DNA of 64,000 nt from Agromyces allii (GCF_009749385.1 NZ_WBIN01000001.1:248001-312000), one strand, 5' to 3'; positions 19,492-29,542 are shown, numbered from the stretch's first letter. Numbers and translations: made by a program. The notes: generated by a model from the letters alone, not told the origin.

Positions 19492-22383
19492 TTACGCGAA
19501 CGCCTCGATCGGCGGGCAGGCGCACACCAGGTTGCGGTCGCCGTAGGCCTGGTCGATGCGGCGCACGGGCGCCCAGTACTTGTTGCGCACGAGGGAGTGC
19601 ACCGGGTAGACGGCCTGCTCGCGCGTGTAGGGGTGGGTCCACTCCCCCGCGATGACGGACTCCGCCGTGTGCGGTGCGCCGCGGAGCGGGTTGTCGTCGA
19701 CCGGCCACTCGCCGCGTCCGACGGCGTCGGCCTCGGCCTTGATCGCGATCATGGCCTCGACGAAGCGCTCGAGCTCGGCCAGGTCCTCGGACTCGGTCGG
19801 CTCGACCATGAGCGTGCCCGCGACCGGGAACGACATGGTGGGTGCATGGAAGCCGTAGTCGATGAGGCGCTTGGCCACGTCGTCGACGCTCACGCCCGTC
19901 TCGGCCGTGAGCGGCCGCAGGTCGAGGATGCACTCGTGCGCGACGAGGCCGTTCTCGCCCGTGTAGAGCACCGGGAAGTGCTCGCGCAGGCGGGAGGCCA
20001 CGAAGTTCGCCGCGAGCACGGCCGAGGCGGTCGACTGCGCGAGCCCCTCCGCGCCCATCATGCGCACGTACGCCCACGAGATCGGCAGGATCGACGGGCT
20101 GCCGTACGGAGCCGCCGAGACCGGTCCGCCGCCGTGCACGAAGCCGCCCGCGTGGTCGGTGCGCTGCGCCATGGGGTGGCCCGGCAGGAAGGGCGCGAGG
20201 TGCGCCTTGGCCGCCACGGGGCCGACACCGGGCCCGCCGCCGCCGTGCGGGATGCAGAACGTCTTGTGCAGGTTCAGGTGCGACACGTCGCCGCCGAAGT
20301 CGCCGAAGCGCGCGAACCCGAGCAGGGCGTTGAGGTTGGCGCCGTCGACGTAGACCTGTCCGCCGGCGTCGTGCACGGCCTGGCAGATCTCGCGCACGTC
20401 GTGCTCGTAGACGCCGTGCGTCGACGGGTACGTGATCATGAGCGCCGCGATGGATGCCGCGTGCTCGGCGATCTTGGCCCGCAGGTCGGCGAGGTCGACG
20501 TTGCCGAGCTCGTCGCAGGCCACGACGACCACGCGCATGCCCGCGAGCACCGCGGACGCCGCGTTGGTGCCGTGCGCACTCGACGGGATGAGGCACAGGT
20601 CGCGCTCGGCCTCGCCGTTGGCGAGGTGGTAGCCGCGGATCGCGAGGAGGCCCGCGAGCTCGCCCTGGCTGCCCGCGTTCGGCTGCAGCGACACGGTGTC
20701 GTAGCCGGTGACCTCGGCGAGCCAGCTCTCGAGCTGCTCGACGAGCCCGAGCGAGCCGACGACGTCGGCCTCGGGCGCGAACGGGTGCAGGTTCGCGAAC
20801 TCTGGCCAGGTCACGGCCTGCATCTCGGTCGCCGCGTTCAGCTTCATCGTGCACGAGCCGAGCGGGATCATGCCCCGGTCGAGCGCGTAGTCGCGATCCG
20901 CGAGGGTCTTCAGGTAGCGCATCATCTGCGTCTCGGACTGGTGCGTGTTGAACACCGGGTGCTCGAGGTACGCGCTCGTGCGGCGCAGCGCCACGGGCAG
21001 GCTGTCGGGCAGGGCGGACAGCGACACCGGGACATCCGCCCGCTCGCCAAGGCGGAACGCCTCGACGACGAGCGAGAGCTCGTGCTCGGTGGTCGTCTCG
21101 TCGACCGCGATGTGCACGGTTGCCTCGTCGGCCTCCCACACGTTCAGGCCGAGGTCGTGCGCCTTCGCGACGACGTTCTTCGCGAGACCGGGCACGTGCA
21201 CGCGGATCGTGTCGAAGTAGTGGTCGTGCGCGAGCGTGAGGCCGAAGCCCGTGAGCGCGTCGGCGAGCGCCTTGGCCTTGGCCGCGGTCGTCACCGCGAT
21301 GTGGCGGATGCCGCGGGGCCCGTGGTACACGGCGTACATCGACGCCATGACGGCCAGCAGCACCTGCGCCGTGCAGATGTTCGAGGTCGCCTTCTCGCGG
21401 CGGATGTGCTGCTCGCGCGCCTGGAGGCTGAGCCGGTAGGCGGGGTGGCCCGCGGCGTCCTGCGAGACGCCCACGAGTCGGCCGGGAAGCTGGCGCTCGA
21501 GGCCCTTGCGCACGGCCATGTAGCCCGCGTGCGGCCCGCCGAAGCCCATGGGCACGCCGAAGCGCTGGCTCGTGCCGACCGCGACGTCGGCGCCGAGCTC
21601 GCCGGGGCTCGTCAGCAGCGACAGCGCGAGCAGGTCGGCGGCGACGACCGCGAGCGCGCCCTGCGCCTTCGACGCGGCGATGACGGATGCCGGGTTCCAC
21701 ACGCGGCCCGAGGCGCCCGGGTACTGCACGAAGACGCCGAAGTGCTCGCCGAGGGCGGAGACGTCGGTCTGCTCGTCGAGCGAGGCGACGACGAGCTCGA
21801 TGCCGACGGCCTCGGCCCGGGAGACGAGCAGCGCGTGCGTCTGCGGCAGCGCGTCGGCGTCGACCACGAAGCGGTTCGACGTCGACTTGCTCCCGCGGCG
21901 GGCGAGGAGCATGCCCTCGACGACCGCGGTGCCCTCGTCGAGCATCGACGCGTTGGCCGTGTCGAGCCCGGTGAGGTCGGTGACCATCGTCTGGAAGTTG
22001 ATGAGCGCCTCGAGGCGACCCTGCGAGATCTCGGGCTGGTACGGCGTGTAGGCCGTGTACCAGCTCGGGTTCTCGAGCACGTTGCGCTGGATCACGGCGG
22101 GCGTGATCGTGCCGGAGTAGCCGAGGCCGATCATCGACGTGCGGACCGTGTTCTGGTCGGCCAGCGCGGCGAGCTCGGCGAGCGCCTCGCGCTCGGTCGC
22201 GGCGGCGGGGATCGCCGAGTTCAACACCTCGCCCATGCGGATGGACGTCGGCACCGCGGCAGTCATGAGCGCCTCGAGCGAGTCGTAGCCGAGCTCGGCG
22301 AGCATGATCGCGTGGTCGCTCGGCGTGGTGCCGATGTGGCGGCGCCCGAAGGCGTCGAGGTCGAACGTTGAGGAGGTGCTCAT
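19492..22383 (-). CDS. gcvP: Glycine dehydrogenase (decarboxylating), P-protein
   Basis: A 963-aa single-chain P-protein of the glycine cleavage system. It decarboxylates glycine with PLP and passes the aminomethyl group to the lipoyl arm of GcvH. The N-terminal half begins with the typical [17 protein letters not shown]; the C-terminal catalytic half holds the PLP lysine in [18 protein letters not shown] and the conserved [12 protein letters not shown]. Length equals the family norm, so this is the fused form rather than GcvPA/GcvPB. It is the last gene of the operon, 24 bases after gcvH. Confidence 0.97.
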   Translation of the reverse strand: MSTSSTFDLDAFGRRHIGTTPSDHAIMLAELGYDSLEALMTAAVPTSIRMGEVLNSAIPAAATEREALAELAALADQNTVRTSMIGLGYSGTITPAVIQRNVLENPSWYTAYTPYQPEISQGRLEALINFQTMVTDLTGLDTANASMLDEGTAVVEGMLLARRGSKSTSNRFVVDADALPQTHALLVSRAEAVGIELVVASLDEQTDVSALGEHFGVFVQYPGASGRVWNPASVIAASKAQGALAVVAADLLALSLLTSPGELGADVAVGTSQRFGVPMGFGGPHAGYMAVRKGLERQLPGRLVGVSQDAAGHPAYRLSLQAREQHIRREKATSNICTAQVLLAVMASMYAVYHGPRGIRHIAVTTAAKAKALADALTGFGLTLAHDHYFDTIRVHVPGLAKNVVAKAHDLGLNVWEADEATVHIAVDETTTEHELSLVVEAFRLGERADVPVSLSALPDSLPVALRRTSAYLEHPVFNTHQSETQMMRYLKTLADRDYALDRGMIPLGSCTMKLNAATEMQAVTWPEFANLHPFAPEADVVGSLGLVEQLESWLAEVTGYDTVSLQPNAGSQGELAGLLAIRGYHLANGEAERDLCLIPSSAHGTNAASAVLAGMRVVVVACDELGNVDLADLRAKIAEHAASIAALMITYPSTHGVYEHDVREICQAVHDAGGQVYVDGANLNALLGFARFGDFGGDVSHLNLHKTFCIPHGGGGPGVGPVAAKAHLAPFLPGHPMAQRTDHAGGFVHGGGPVSAAPYGSPSILPISWAYVRMMGAEGLAQSTASAVLAANFVASRLREHFPVLYTGENGLVAHECILDLRPLTAETGVSVDDVAKRLIDYGFHAPTMSFPVAGTLMVEPTESEDLAELERFVEAMIAIKAEADAVGRGEWPVDDNPLRGAPHTAESVIAGEWTHPYTREQAVYPVHSLVRNKYWAPVRRIDQAYGDRNLVCACPPIEAFA

Positions 22384-22407
22384 CGGGTGCGGTTCCTTAC
22401 TCGGGGG

Positions 22408-22779
22408 TCACTCGCCCGTGAGGGCGCGGTACTCGTCGTGGCTCAGCAGCTTCGGCAGCTCGGGGGCGGTGATCTTCAGCAGCCAGCCCTCGCCGAACGG
22501 GTCGGAGTTCACGAGCTCGGGCGAGTCGACGACGGCCTGGTTGGCCTCGACGACCTCGCCGTTCACGGGGGCGAAGAGCTCGCCGACCGACTTCGTCGAC
22601 TCGATCTCGCCGACGACGGTGCCCTCGGTGACGGCCGTTCCTGCTCCGGGCAGGTCGACGTAGACGATGTCGCCGAGCTTCTCGGCGGCATAGTCGGTGA
22701 TGCCGATGGTGACGGTGTCGCCGTCGACCAGCACCCACTCGTGCTCTTCGGTGTACTGCAGTGCGGTCTGATCGGTCAT
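22408..22779 (-). CDS. gcvH: Glycine cleavage system H-protein
   Basis: A 123-aa lipoyl carrier that shuttles the aminomethyl group between GcvP, GcvT and lipoamide dehydrogenase. The lipoylation site is Lys63 in [12 protein letters not shown], and the family start YTEEHEWV is present. The ATG at 22779 is preceded by GAGGAG. A 124-base gap separates it from gcvT; I see no clear promoter or hairpin there. Confidence 0.97.
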   Translation of the reverse strand: MTDQTALQYTEEHEWVLVDGDTVTIGITDYAAEKLGDIVYVDLPGAGTAVTEGTVVGEIESTKSVGELFAPVNGEVVEANQAVVDSPELVNSDPFGEGWLLKITAPELPKLLSHDEYRALTGE

Positions 22780-22903
22780 GGTGTGCTCCTCGAGATCGGG
22801 GTCGTGTGCGGTGTCGTGCGGTGTCTGGGTGGATGCGGATGCGCGGCGCCGTGGCCGCGGGTGGCGGATCGCCGCCGCGTGGGGCACGCGGGGCGGGCGC
22901 CCG

Positions 22904-24103
22904 TCAGGACTGGCGCTTGTAGAAGGGCAGGGCGACGACGGATGCCGCGATGCGCGTTCCTCGGACGTCGACGTGCAGGCCGCCGCCCTCGACGGCCGTG
23001 GGCGCGACGAACGCCATGGCCACGGGGTGGCCGAGCGTCGGCGACAGCGCGCCGCTCGTGACGACGCCGACGAGCTCGGCATCCGCCCCGTCGCCGTCGT
23101 AGACCTCGTAGTCGGCGCGGGGCGCGCGACGGCCCTCGGTCGTGAGCCCGACGAGCACGCGGGCGTCGTCGGCGGGGCCTTCGGCGGTCGCGGCGCGGCC
23201 GATGAACTCGCCTTCCTTGGCGTGCGCGACGACCCGGCCGAGGCCGGCCTGGACGGGCAGGATGTCGCGGCCGAGCTCGTGCCCGTACAGGGGCATGCCG
23301 GCCTCGAGGCGGAGCGTGTCGCGGCTGGCGAGCCCGCACAGCGTGACGCGCGGACCGCCGGTCTCGACGATGGCGGCCCACAGCGTCGGCGCGTGCTCGG
23401 GCGCGACGTACAGCTCGAAGCCGTCTTCGCCCGTGTAGCCGGTGCGCGCGACGAGCACGGGCTGCCCCTCGAAGGTGGCCGGGAACGCGCGGTAGTACTT
23501 CAGCGCCGCGATGCTCGCGTCGAAGTCCTCCTCGTCGTTGCCCGGGCCCGCGACACCGAAGCCGGGCGTCTCGAGCAGCACGGCGCGGGCGTCGGGGCCC
23601 TGCAGCGCGATGAGCGCGATGTCGTCGCTCTCGTCTTCGACGATGGTGTCGAATCCGGCGGCCCGGGTGCGCAGCTCGTCGGCGACGACCGCCGCGTTCG
23701 ACGCGTTGGCGACCACCATGAAGCGGTCGTCGCCCGTGCGGTACACGACGAGGTCGTCGATGATGCCGCCGTCGTCGGCGAGCAGGAGCGAGTACTTCGC
23801 CTGGCCGATCTCGATGGCCGAGAGCTTTCCGGCGAGCGCGTAGTCGAGGGCCGCCGCGGACTCTGGGCCGATGAGCACGATCTCGCCCATGTGCGACAGG
23901 TCGAACAGGCCCGACGTCGTGCGCACCGCGTGGTGCTCGGCCAGGTCGCTCGAGTAGCGCACGGGCATCTGCCATCCGGCGAAGTCCGTGAAGCTCGCGC
24001 CGGCTGCGCGGTGCACGGCGTCGAGCGGGCTGAGCCGTTCGCGCGTCGCGCTCGCGTCGGCGGGCGCGGCCGCGGGGCTGGTGGTACCGGGATCGAGGGT
24101 CAC
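22904..24103 (-). CDS. gcvT: Glycine cleavage system T-protein (aminomethyltransferase)
   Basis: Moves the methylene group from GcvH-bound aminomethyl to tetrahydrofolate and releases ammonia. The 399-aa protein shows [20 protein letters not shown] at the start, [22 protein letters not shown] and the C-terminal GCV_T domain. The GTG at 24103 is chosen over upstream ATGs because AGGAGA stands four bases before it and the upstream frame runs into the riboswitch. First gene of the operon, under glycine riboswitch control. Confidence 0.95.
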   Translation of the reverse strand: MTLDPGTTSPAAAPADASATRERLSPLDAVHRAAGASFTDFAGWQMPVRYSSDLAEHHAVRTTSGLFDLSHMGEIVLIGPESAAALDYALAGKLSAIEIGQAKYSLLLADDGGIIDDLVVYRTGDDRFMVVANASNAAVVADELRTRAAGFDTIVEDESDDIALIALQGPDARAVLLETPGFGVAGPGNDEEDFDASIAALKYYRAFPATFEGQPVLVARTGYTGEDGFELYVAPEHAPTLWAAIVETGGPRVTLCGLASRDTLRLEAGMPLYGHELGRDILPVQAGLGRVVAHAKEGEFIGRAATAEGPADDARVLVGLTTEGRRAPRADYEVYDGDGADAELVGVVTSGALSPTLGHPVAMAFVAPTAVEGGGLHVDVRGTRIAASVVALPFYKRQS

Positions 24104-24157
24104 GAGTTCTCCTGAATGGTGCGTTCGTCGCATCGAACGGCGAATGCCGCTTGAGAA

Positions 24158-24352
24158 CTCCCCCTCTGTCATGAGCCTGAGAGTTTCACGCGATCGCGCT
24201 TTCACCGTGGGCGGGACGCCGCAGCGTGCGGCTTCCACTTTTCAGAGCGGCCGTGTTCATCGCGGTGTGATACCTGAGAGATTGGCGGGGAGGCTTGCTC
24301 CTTCGGTGCCGGCCCGGCTCTGCGTCAACAGAACGTCTCCGGCTCTCCCGCG
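24158..24352 (-). promoter_or_regulatory. Tandem glycine riboswitch (gcvT element)
   Basis: Read on the minus strand, the leader of gcvT holds two glycine aptamers in series. The 5' one starts GGGAGAG (24349-24343) and contains CACCGAAGGAGCAA and CAATCTCTCAGGTA. The 3' one contains GGTGAAAGC, AAACTCTCAGGC and ends GACAGAGGGGGAG. These are the conserved blocks of the gcvT RNA motif. Glycine binding normally turns on the glycine cleavage genes. It ends about 54 bases before the gcvT start codon, so control may act at translation or by a structure in that gap. Confidence 0.93.
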
Positions 24353-24541
24353 ATGCGTCGATGGCCCGGTATGTGATTGTGCGCCGATTCTAACAGCGCT
24401 GTGCGCGCCCCGCCGAGAGCGCGCCGCTTCGTCGGCTGTGTCAAGGGGTGTCGCGCCGATTTGGCGAGAACGACGGCATCGAGGATGCTTCAAGTGCCGT
24501 CCGACGGCGTGAGCCCTGCTCCGCCTCGTGACGCGCACCAC

Positions 24542-24573
24542 GGGGTGCATCGGATGGGGGTCCGGTGCACCCC
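24542..24573. other. Stable hairpin in the gcvT/nrtR divergent gap
   Basis: Arms 24542-24554 and 24561-24573 form a 13-bp stem with one G-T wobble around a six-base loop, followed by TCTTCTC. It lies in the ~350-bp gap between the divergent gcvT riboswitch (about 24352) and nrtR (24701), where no terminator is expected. The rest of the gap holds the two promoters; the short open frames in it lack coding features. It may end an unannotated small RNA or be part of the nrtR leader. Confidence 0.5.
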
Positions 24574-24652
24574 TCTTCTCGCCCGCCGCAGGCCACGGGC
24601 CGCGAATTGACGCGCCGCGACATCCGGATTTCTGTTCGTGTCAGTTCGACTG

Positions 24653-24684
24653 TAAGATGATCGCGTACTTAGAGTCACGGTGAC
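24653..24684 (+). promoter_or_regulatory. Promoter and candidate operator of the NAD operon
   Basis: TAAGAT (24653-24658) is a good -10 upstream of nrtR. It is part of an inverted repeat TAAG-N11-CTTA ending at 24671, followed at once by the palindrome GTCACGGTGAC (24674-24684). Symmetric sites over the -10 and start point are what a repressor such as NrtR would use. Which of the two is the operator cannot be told. Confidence 0.5.
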
Positions 24685-24700
24685 ACGAAGGGGGCGACGG

Positions 24701-25453
24701 ATGTCTCGCACGATCGAGCTCGCCGAAGCACGCCTCGCCGTGTCGACCGTGATCTTCGCGCGCGAACCCGGCGTCGCCCACGGCGAGCAGCCCGTGCAGG
24801 CGCTCCAGCCGGCCGACCGGTCGCTGTGGATCCCGCTCGTGCGGCGCCTGCGCGAACCGGGCGAGGGCCGCTGGGCGCTCCCCGGAGGCTGGCTCGGCGC
24901 GGCCGAGAGCCTCGAGGGCGCCGCCGCGCGAACCCTCGACGAGACGACGGGCGTCACGCCCCGCTACCTCGAGCAGCTGTACACGTTCGGCGCGCCCGAC
25001 CGCTCCCCCGACGAGCGCGTCGTCTCGGTCGTCTACTGGGCGCTCGTGCGACCCGAGGAGACGAGCGGCGCCATCGAGGATCCGAACGTGCGCTGGTTCG
25101 ACGCCGACGACCTGCCCGAACTCGCGTTCGACCACAACGAGATCGTCGCCTACGCGCTCGGGCGCCTGCGCACCAAGCTCGGCTACTCGCAGATCGCGCA
25201 CGCGTTCCTCGACGAGACGTTCACGCTCGCCGAGCTGCGCGAGGTCTACGAGACCGTGATGCGGCGCCCCCTCGACCCGGCGAACTTCCGTCGCACGGTC
25301 GAGGCGTCGGGCGCCCTCGTCGAGACCGGCGAGGTGCGCACCGGCACCCCGCACCGCCCGCCCAAGCTGTACCGCCCCGCCGATCCCGCAGAGGCGGGCA
25401 TCCAGGGCGCGTTCCGAATCCCCATCGCACCGCACCTGAGGAGACACCCATGA
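24701..25453 (+). CDS. nrtR: NrtR-type NUDIX transcriptional regulator of NAD synthesis
   Basis: A 250-aa protein with an N-terminal NUDIX-like domain (about 10-150) and a C-terminal winged-helix part (about 155-250, with FTLAELREVYETVM and RRTVEASGALVETG). NrtR proteins repress NAD genes and sense ADP-ribose. The Nudix box is altered (LGAAESLEGAAARTLDETTG, with Asp-Glu where catalytic REXXEE is expected), which suggests ligand sensing without hydrolysis. Spaced GAAGGGGG supports the ATG at 24701. It is the first gene of the NAD operon and overlaps nadA by 4 bp (ATGA), so it is probably autoregulated. Confidence 0.88.
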   Translation: MSRTIELAEARLAVSTVIFAREPGVAHGEQPVQALQPADRSLWIPLVRRLREPGEGRWALPGGWLGAAESLEGAAARTLDETTGVTPRYLEQLYTFGAPDRSPDERVVSVVYWALVRPEETSGAIEDPNVRWFDADDLPELAFDHNEIVAYALGRLRTKLGYSQIAHAFLDETFTLAELREVYETVMRRPLDPANFRRTVEASGALVETGEVRTGTPHRPPKLYRPADPAEAGIQGAFRIPIAPHLRRHP

Positions 25454-26853
25454 CGCTCGTCCAGCCCGCCGACACGCGGCTCGCGGCATCCGTCGACCGT
25501 TCGATCCAGCTGATCCAGACCGGCAAGGCGGCGGGCAGCACCTGCTCGCCCGAGCTCGCGAAGGGGCCGTGGGAGTTCGACGCGGGTCCCGTGGCGTACG
25601 GGCCCGGCTCCTCCATGGGCGACGTGATCCCCACGGGGTCGCCGCGTCAGGGCGCGCTGCCCGAGTCGTACAAGACGGCCTCCGAGGCCGAGCTGCACGA
25701 CCGCATCCGCGCCGCGAAGGCGACCCTCGGCGAGCGCGTCGTCGTGCTCGGCCACTTCTACCAGCGCGACGAGGTCGTCGAGCACGCCGACTTCGTGGGC
25801 GACTCGTTCCAGCTCGCGAACGCGGCGCTCACGCGCCCCGATGCCGAGGCCATCGTCTTCTGCGGCGTGCACTTCATGGCCGAGACCGCCGACCTGCTCT
25901 CGACGCCCGAACAGGCCGTGATCCTGCCGAACCTGGCCGCGGGCTGCTCGATGGCCGACATGGCCGACGAGGAGTCGGTCGAGGCGTGCTGGGCCCAGCT
26001 CGAAGAGGTCTACGGCGATCTGACGGCGACGGATGCCTCGGGGCGCGTGCCCGTGATCCCTGTCACCTACATGAACTCGTCGGCCGCCCTGAAGGGTTTC
26101 GTGGGGCGCCACGGCGGCATCGTCTGCACGTCGTCGAACGCGAAGACGGTGCTCGAGTGGGCGTTCGAGCGCGGGCGGCGCGTGCTGTTCTTCCCCGACC
26201 AGCACCTCGGCCGCAACACCGCGAAGGCGCTCGGCGTGCCGCTCGAGCAGATGCCGATGTGGAACCCGCGCAAGGCGCTCGGCGGCTCGACCGCCGACGA
26301 GCTCGACGACGCTCGGGTCATCCTCTGGCACGGCTTCTGCTCGGTGCACCGGCGCTTCACGGTCGAGCAGATCGCGCAGGCGCGCATCGACCACCCCGGC
26401 GTGCAGGTCATCGTGCACCCCGAGTGCCCCATGCCCGTCGTCGACGCGGCGGATTCCGCGGGCTCGACGGACTTCATCGTGAAGGCGATCCAGGCCGCCC
26501 CCGCCGGCTCGACCTTCGCGATCGGCACCGAGATCAACCTCGTGCAGCGCCTCGCCGCCGAGTACCCGCAGCACGAGATCTTCTGCCTCGACCCCGTGGT
26601 CTGCCCGTGCTCGACGATGTACCGCATCCACCCCGGCTACCTCGCGTGGGTGCTCGAAGAACTGGTCGCCGGGCGCGTCGTGAACCGGATCACGGTCAGC
26701 GACGACGTCGCGGAGCCCGCGCGCGTCGCCCTCGAGCGCATGCTCGCGGCGAAGCCGCCGGCCTCCGTCGCCCCGGTGGCGGTCGACGCCGTTCCCGGTG
26801 ACGCCGCGCAAGCCGACGCCGCGCAAGCCGACGCCGTGCCGACCGGGGCCTGA
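25450..26853 (+). CDS. nadA: Quinolinate synthase
   Basis: [4Fe-4S] enzyme condensing iminoaspartate with dihydroxyacetone phosphate to quinolinate. The 467-aa protein is of the longer actinobacterial type. Candidate cluster cysteines lie in VFCGVHFMAE, WHGFCSVH and DPVVCPCST; the substrate motifs GHFYQRDEVVEHADFVGDS and TYMNSSAALKGF are intact. The C-terminus carries a perfect 15-bp tandem duplication (26800-26829) encoding two DAAQA units, a recent slippage product in a non-conserved tail. It starts within the nrtR stop and ends two bases before nadB. Confidence 0.96.
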   Translation: MTLVQPADTRLAASVDRSIQLIQTGKAAGSTCSPELAKGPWEFDAGPVAYGPGSSMGDVIPTGSPRQGALPESYKTASEAELHDRIRAAKATLGERVVVLGHFYQRDEVVEHADFVGDSFQLANAALTRPDAEAIVFCGVHFMAETADLLSTPEQAVILPNLAAGCSMADMADEESVEACWAQLEEVYGDLTATDASGRVPVIPVTYMNSSAALKGFVGRHGGIVCTSSNAKTVLEWAFERGRRVLFFPDQHLGRNTAKALGVPLEQMPMWNPRKALGGSTADELDDARVILWHGFCSVHRRFTVEQIAQARIDHPGVQVIVHPECPMPVVDAADSAGSTDFIVKAIQAAPAGSTFAIGTEINLVQRLAAEYPQHEIFCLDPVVCPCSTMYRIHPGYLAWVLEELVAGRVVNRITVSDDVAEPARVALERMLAAKPPASVAPVAVDAVPGDAAQADAAQADAVPTGA

Positions 26854-26855
26854 CC

Positions 26856-28604
26856 ATGGCGCACGTGCTCGTCGTCGGCGGCGGCATCGGGGGGCTCTGG
26901 ACCGCGGTGCGCGCGGCCGACGCCGGCCACGACGTCGAGCTCGTCACGAAGACCGAACTCGCCGACGGCAACACCCGCCACGCGCAGGGCGGCATCGCCG
27001 CGGCGCTGTTCCCCGACGACTCGGCCGAGCGGCACTACGCCGACACGCTGGCCGCCGGTGCCGGGCTCTGCGACCCCGAAGCGGTGCGCGTGCTCTGCGA
27101 CGAGGGTCCGGCACGCGTTCGCGACCTGATCCGGTTCGGGGTCGCGTTCGACCACGGCGACTCCGGGCTCGCGCGCGGGCTCGAGGCCGCGCACTCGCGG
27201 GCGCGCATCCTGCACGCCGGCGGCGACGCCACTGGCGCGGCCATCGAGCGCGCGCTCGTGACGACCGTGCGCCGGCGGGCGGTGCGCATCCACGAGCAGA
27301 CGATGCTCGTCGACCTGCTCACCGAGGCCGGCGACGGCCGAGCCGGAGCCGAGGACGGCAAGGTGCGACCGGCCGATTCGGCCGGCACCGCCGGTGTGCG
27401 CGTCGTCGGCGCCCGCCTGCTCGCGGCATCCGGAGAACTGATCGACGTGCGAGCCGACGTCGTGGTGCTCGCCACGGGCGGTGCCGGGCAGCTGTTCCAG
27501 CACACGACGAACCCCGACGTGGCCACGGGCGACGGCGTGGCGGCCGCCTGGCGCGCCGGCGCCGAGATCGCCGACCTGGAGTTCGTGCAGTTCCACCCGA
27601 CGGCGCTCGCGGCTCCGGGCACGCCCCTCATCTCCGAGGCCGTGCGCGGCGAGGGCGCGGTGCTGCGCGATCGCGACGGGCATCGCTTCATGACAGAGGT
27701 CTCCGAGCAGGCCGAGCTCGCGCCCCGCGACGTCGTCGCCCGCGCCGTCTGGCGGCAGAGCCTCGAGCAGGGCGGCGAACCCGTCACGCTCGACGCGACC
27801 GCCCTCGGCCGGGAGTTCCTCGACCGCAGGTTCCCGGGGCTGGGCGCGGCCTGCCGCGACGCCGGCTACGACTGGGCCGCCGAACCCGTGCCCGTCACCC
27901 CCGCCGCGCACTACGCCATGGGCGGCGTCGTCACCGACCTCGACGGACGCACGAGCCTGCCCGGCCTCTTCGCCGTCGGCGAGACCGCGCGCACGGGCGT
28001 GCACGGTGCGAACCGGCTCGCCTCGAACTCGCTGCTCGAGGCGGCCGTGTTCGCCGACCGGGCGGCCCGGGCGATCGACGCGGACGCCGACGCCGGCGCT
28101 GACGCTGCTGCGCTCACGCCGCCGAACTCCGGAGACGGGCGACGACGTGCCGACGAGGTGGGTGCCGCCATCGGCGCGTCGCAAGCGGGCTCCGGAGTTG
28201 CGCCGACGACGGGCGCACACGGGCTCGAAGAACGGACGGACGGCACTGCCGTCGACCGGGCCGCCCTCCAGAGCCTCATGTGGGAGCACGTCGGGCTCGA
28301 GCGCACGGCCGACGGCCTGGCCGCGGCATCCGACGCCCTCGAGGCGTGGCGGGCATCCGAGGTGCACGACCGCCGCAGCGCCGAGGACCGCAACCTGCTC
28401 GACCTCGCACGCCTGACCGTCGCCGCTTCGGCCGCACGCACCGAGAGCCGAGGCGCGCACTTCCGGGCGGATGCCGCGGCGAACGCGGCGGGCGCCCTCG
28501 ACGTGCTCGGTGCCGCCGGGGCCGACGGCCTGCGTGCGACATCCGTCCCGCTCCCCCTGCACGAGCTCGTGCACCTCACCCCCGAAGCCGAGGAGGCAGC
28601 GTGA
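26856..28604 (+). CDS. nadB: L-aspartate oxidase
   Basis: FAD enzyme oxidising L-aspartate to iminoaspartate for NadA. The 582-aa protein starts with the FAD-binding VVGGGIGGLWTAV and has NTRHAQGGIAAAL, the succinate-dehydrogenase-like FHPTAL and the FAD C-terminal motif GANRLASNSLLEA. Helices with DRRSAEDRNLLDLA form the C-terminal domain. Between the FAD part and this helical domain is a linker of about 35 residues coded by the inverted-repeat element at 28125-28199, in frame and absent from a standard NadB. Its stop overlaps the nadC start (GTGA). Confidence 0.95.
   Translation: MAHVLVVGGGIGGLWTAVRAADAGHDVELVTKTELADGNTRHAQGGIAAALFPDDSAERHYADTLAAGAGLCDPEAVRVLCDEGPARVRDLIRFGVAFDHGDSGLARGLEAAHSRARILHAGGDATGAAIERALVTTVRRRAVRIHEQTMLVDLLTEAGDGRAGAEDGKVRPADSAGTAGVRVVGARLLAASGELIDVRADVVVLATGGAGQLFQHTTNPDVATGDGVAAAWRAGAEIADLEFVQFHPTALAAPGTPLISEAVRGEGAVLRDRDGHRFMTEVSEQAELAPRDVVARAVWRQSLEQGGEPVTLDATALGREFLDRRFPGLGAACRDAGYDWAAEPVPVTPAAHYAMGGVVTDLDGRTSLPGLFAVGETARTGVHGANRLASNSLLEAAVFADRAARAIDADADAGADAAALTPPNSGDGRRRADEVGAAIGASQAGSGVAPTTGAHGLEERTDGTAVDRAALQSLMWEHVGLERTADGLAAASDALEAWRASEVHDRRSAEDRNLLDLARLTVAASAARTESRGAHFRADAAANAAGALDVLGAAGADGLRATSVPLPLHELVHLTPEAEEAA
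28125..28199. repeat. 75-bp inverted-repeat element inserted in frame in nadB
   Basis: The left arm AACTCCGGAG (28125-28134) and right arm CTCCGGAGTT (28190-28199) are perfect 10-bp inverted repeats spanning exactly 75 bp. A related 74-bp copy with the same arms (one mismatch each) lies at 52219-52292 between genes. In nadB the length is a multiple of three, has no stop and encodes a Gly/Arg/Ala-rich linker. It is best explained as a small palindromic dispersed repeat (REP/MITE-like). Confidence 0.65.
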
Positions 28605-29542
28605 GCACCGACCGCCGCGAGATCGACCGCATCGTCACCGCCGCACTCGACGAGGACGCGCCATGGGGCGACCTCACCAGCGAGACCCTCATCCCGGCGG
28701 ATGCCACGGCCACCGCCGCGCTCGTCGCGCGCGAGCCGGGCGTGCTCAGCGGCATCGAGGTGTTCGCCGCGGCGTTCCGCATCGTCGACCCGGCGATCGA
28801 GGTCGAGCGGCTCGCCGTCGACGGCGACCGGTTCGCCGCCGGCGACGTGCTCGCCCGCGTGCACGGGCCTGCCCGCGGCATCCTCACCGCCGAGCGCGTC
28901 GCGCTGAACCTCGGCCAGCGCATGTCGGGCGTCGCGACGCTGACCGCCGCCTACGTCGCCGCGGCGGCGGGGGCCGTCGGCGCGCACGCGCGCATCGTCG
29001 ACACCCGCAAGACCACGCCCGGCCTGCGCAGCCTCGAGCGGCAGGCCGTGCGCGACGGCGGCGGGCGCAACCACCGCCGCTCGCTGTCCGACGCGATCAT
29101 GGCGAAGGACAACCACCTCGCGGTGCTCACCGCAGGCGGGGTCGACCTCGCATCGGCGCTCCGATCGGCACGCGAACGGATGCCGCACACGGCGCACCTC
29201 GAGGTCGAGATCGACCGCCTCGACCAGCTCGACGCCGTGCTCGCAGGCGGCGCCGACACGATCATGCTCGACAACTTCGGTCTCGACGACCTGCGCGAGG
29301 GCGTTCGTCGCATCGGCGGCCGGGCGGTCGTCGAGGCATCCGGCGGTGTGAACCTCGACACGGTCGCCGCGATCGCCGCGACCGGCGTCGACGTGATCTC
29401 GGTCGGTGCGCTCACGCACTCGGCGCGTGCGCTCGACCTCGGGCTCGACATCGACATCGCGCTGGCGGGGGCCGCCGAAGCCGGCGCCCCTGCAGAGACC
29501 TCGGCTCTCGGCGAGCCGGGAGACGACGCGGGCCGACCATGA
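28601..29542 (+). CDS. nadC: Nicotinate-nucleotide pyrophosphorylase (carboxylating)
   Basis: Converts quinolinate and PRPP to nicotinate mononucleotide, the last de novo-specific step. The 313-aa protein has the N-terminal DEDAPWGDLTSE, the catalytic region VDTRKTTPGLRSLERQAVRDG, the conserved NHRRSLSDAIMAKDNH and the barrel end EASGGVNLDTVAAIAATGVD. In NHRRSLSD a Ser replaces the glycine common at this position. GTG 28601 overlaps the nadB stop, with GAGGAGG upstream. An acidic Ala-rich tail follows the barrel. Confidence 0.96.
   Translation: MSTDRREIDRIVTAALDEDAPWGDLTSETLIPADATATAALVAREPGVLSGIEVFAAAFRIVDPAIEVERLAVDGDRFAAGDVLARVHGPARGILTAERVALNLGQRMSGVATLTAAYVAAAAGAVGAHARIVDTRKTTPGLRSLERQAVRDGGGRNHRRSLSDAIMAKDNHLAVLTAGGVDLASALRSARERMPHTAHLEVEIDRLDQLDAVLAGGADTIMLDNFGLDDLREGVRRIGGRAVVEASGGVNLDTVAAIAATGVDVISVGALTHSARALDLGLDIDIALAGAAEAGAPAETSALGEPGDDAGRP

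Noticed and set aside
24377-24610. 77-codon ORF in the gcvT/nrtR gap
   Set aside because: It has no ribosome binding site, Arg/Cys-rich composition unlike its neighbours, and it crosses a stable hairpin; a regulatory or RNA role for the region is more likely.
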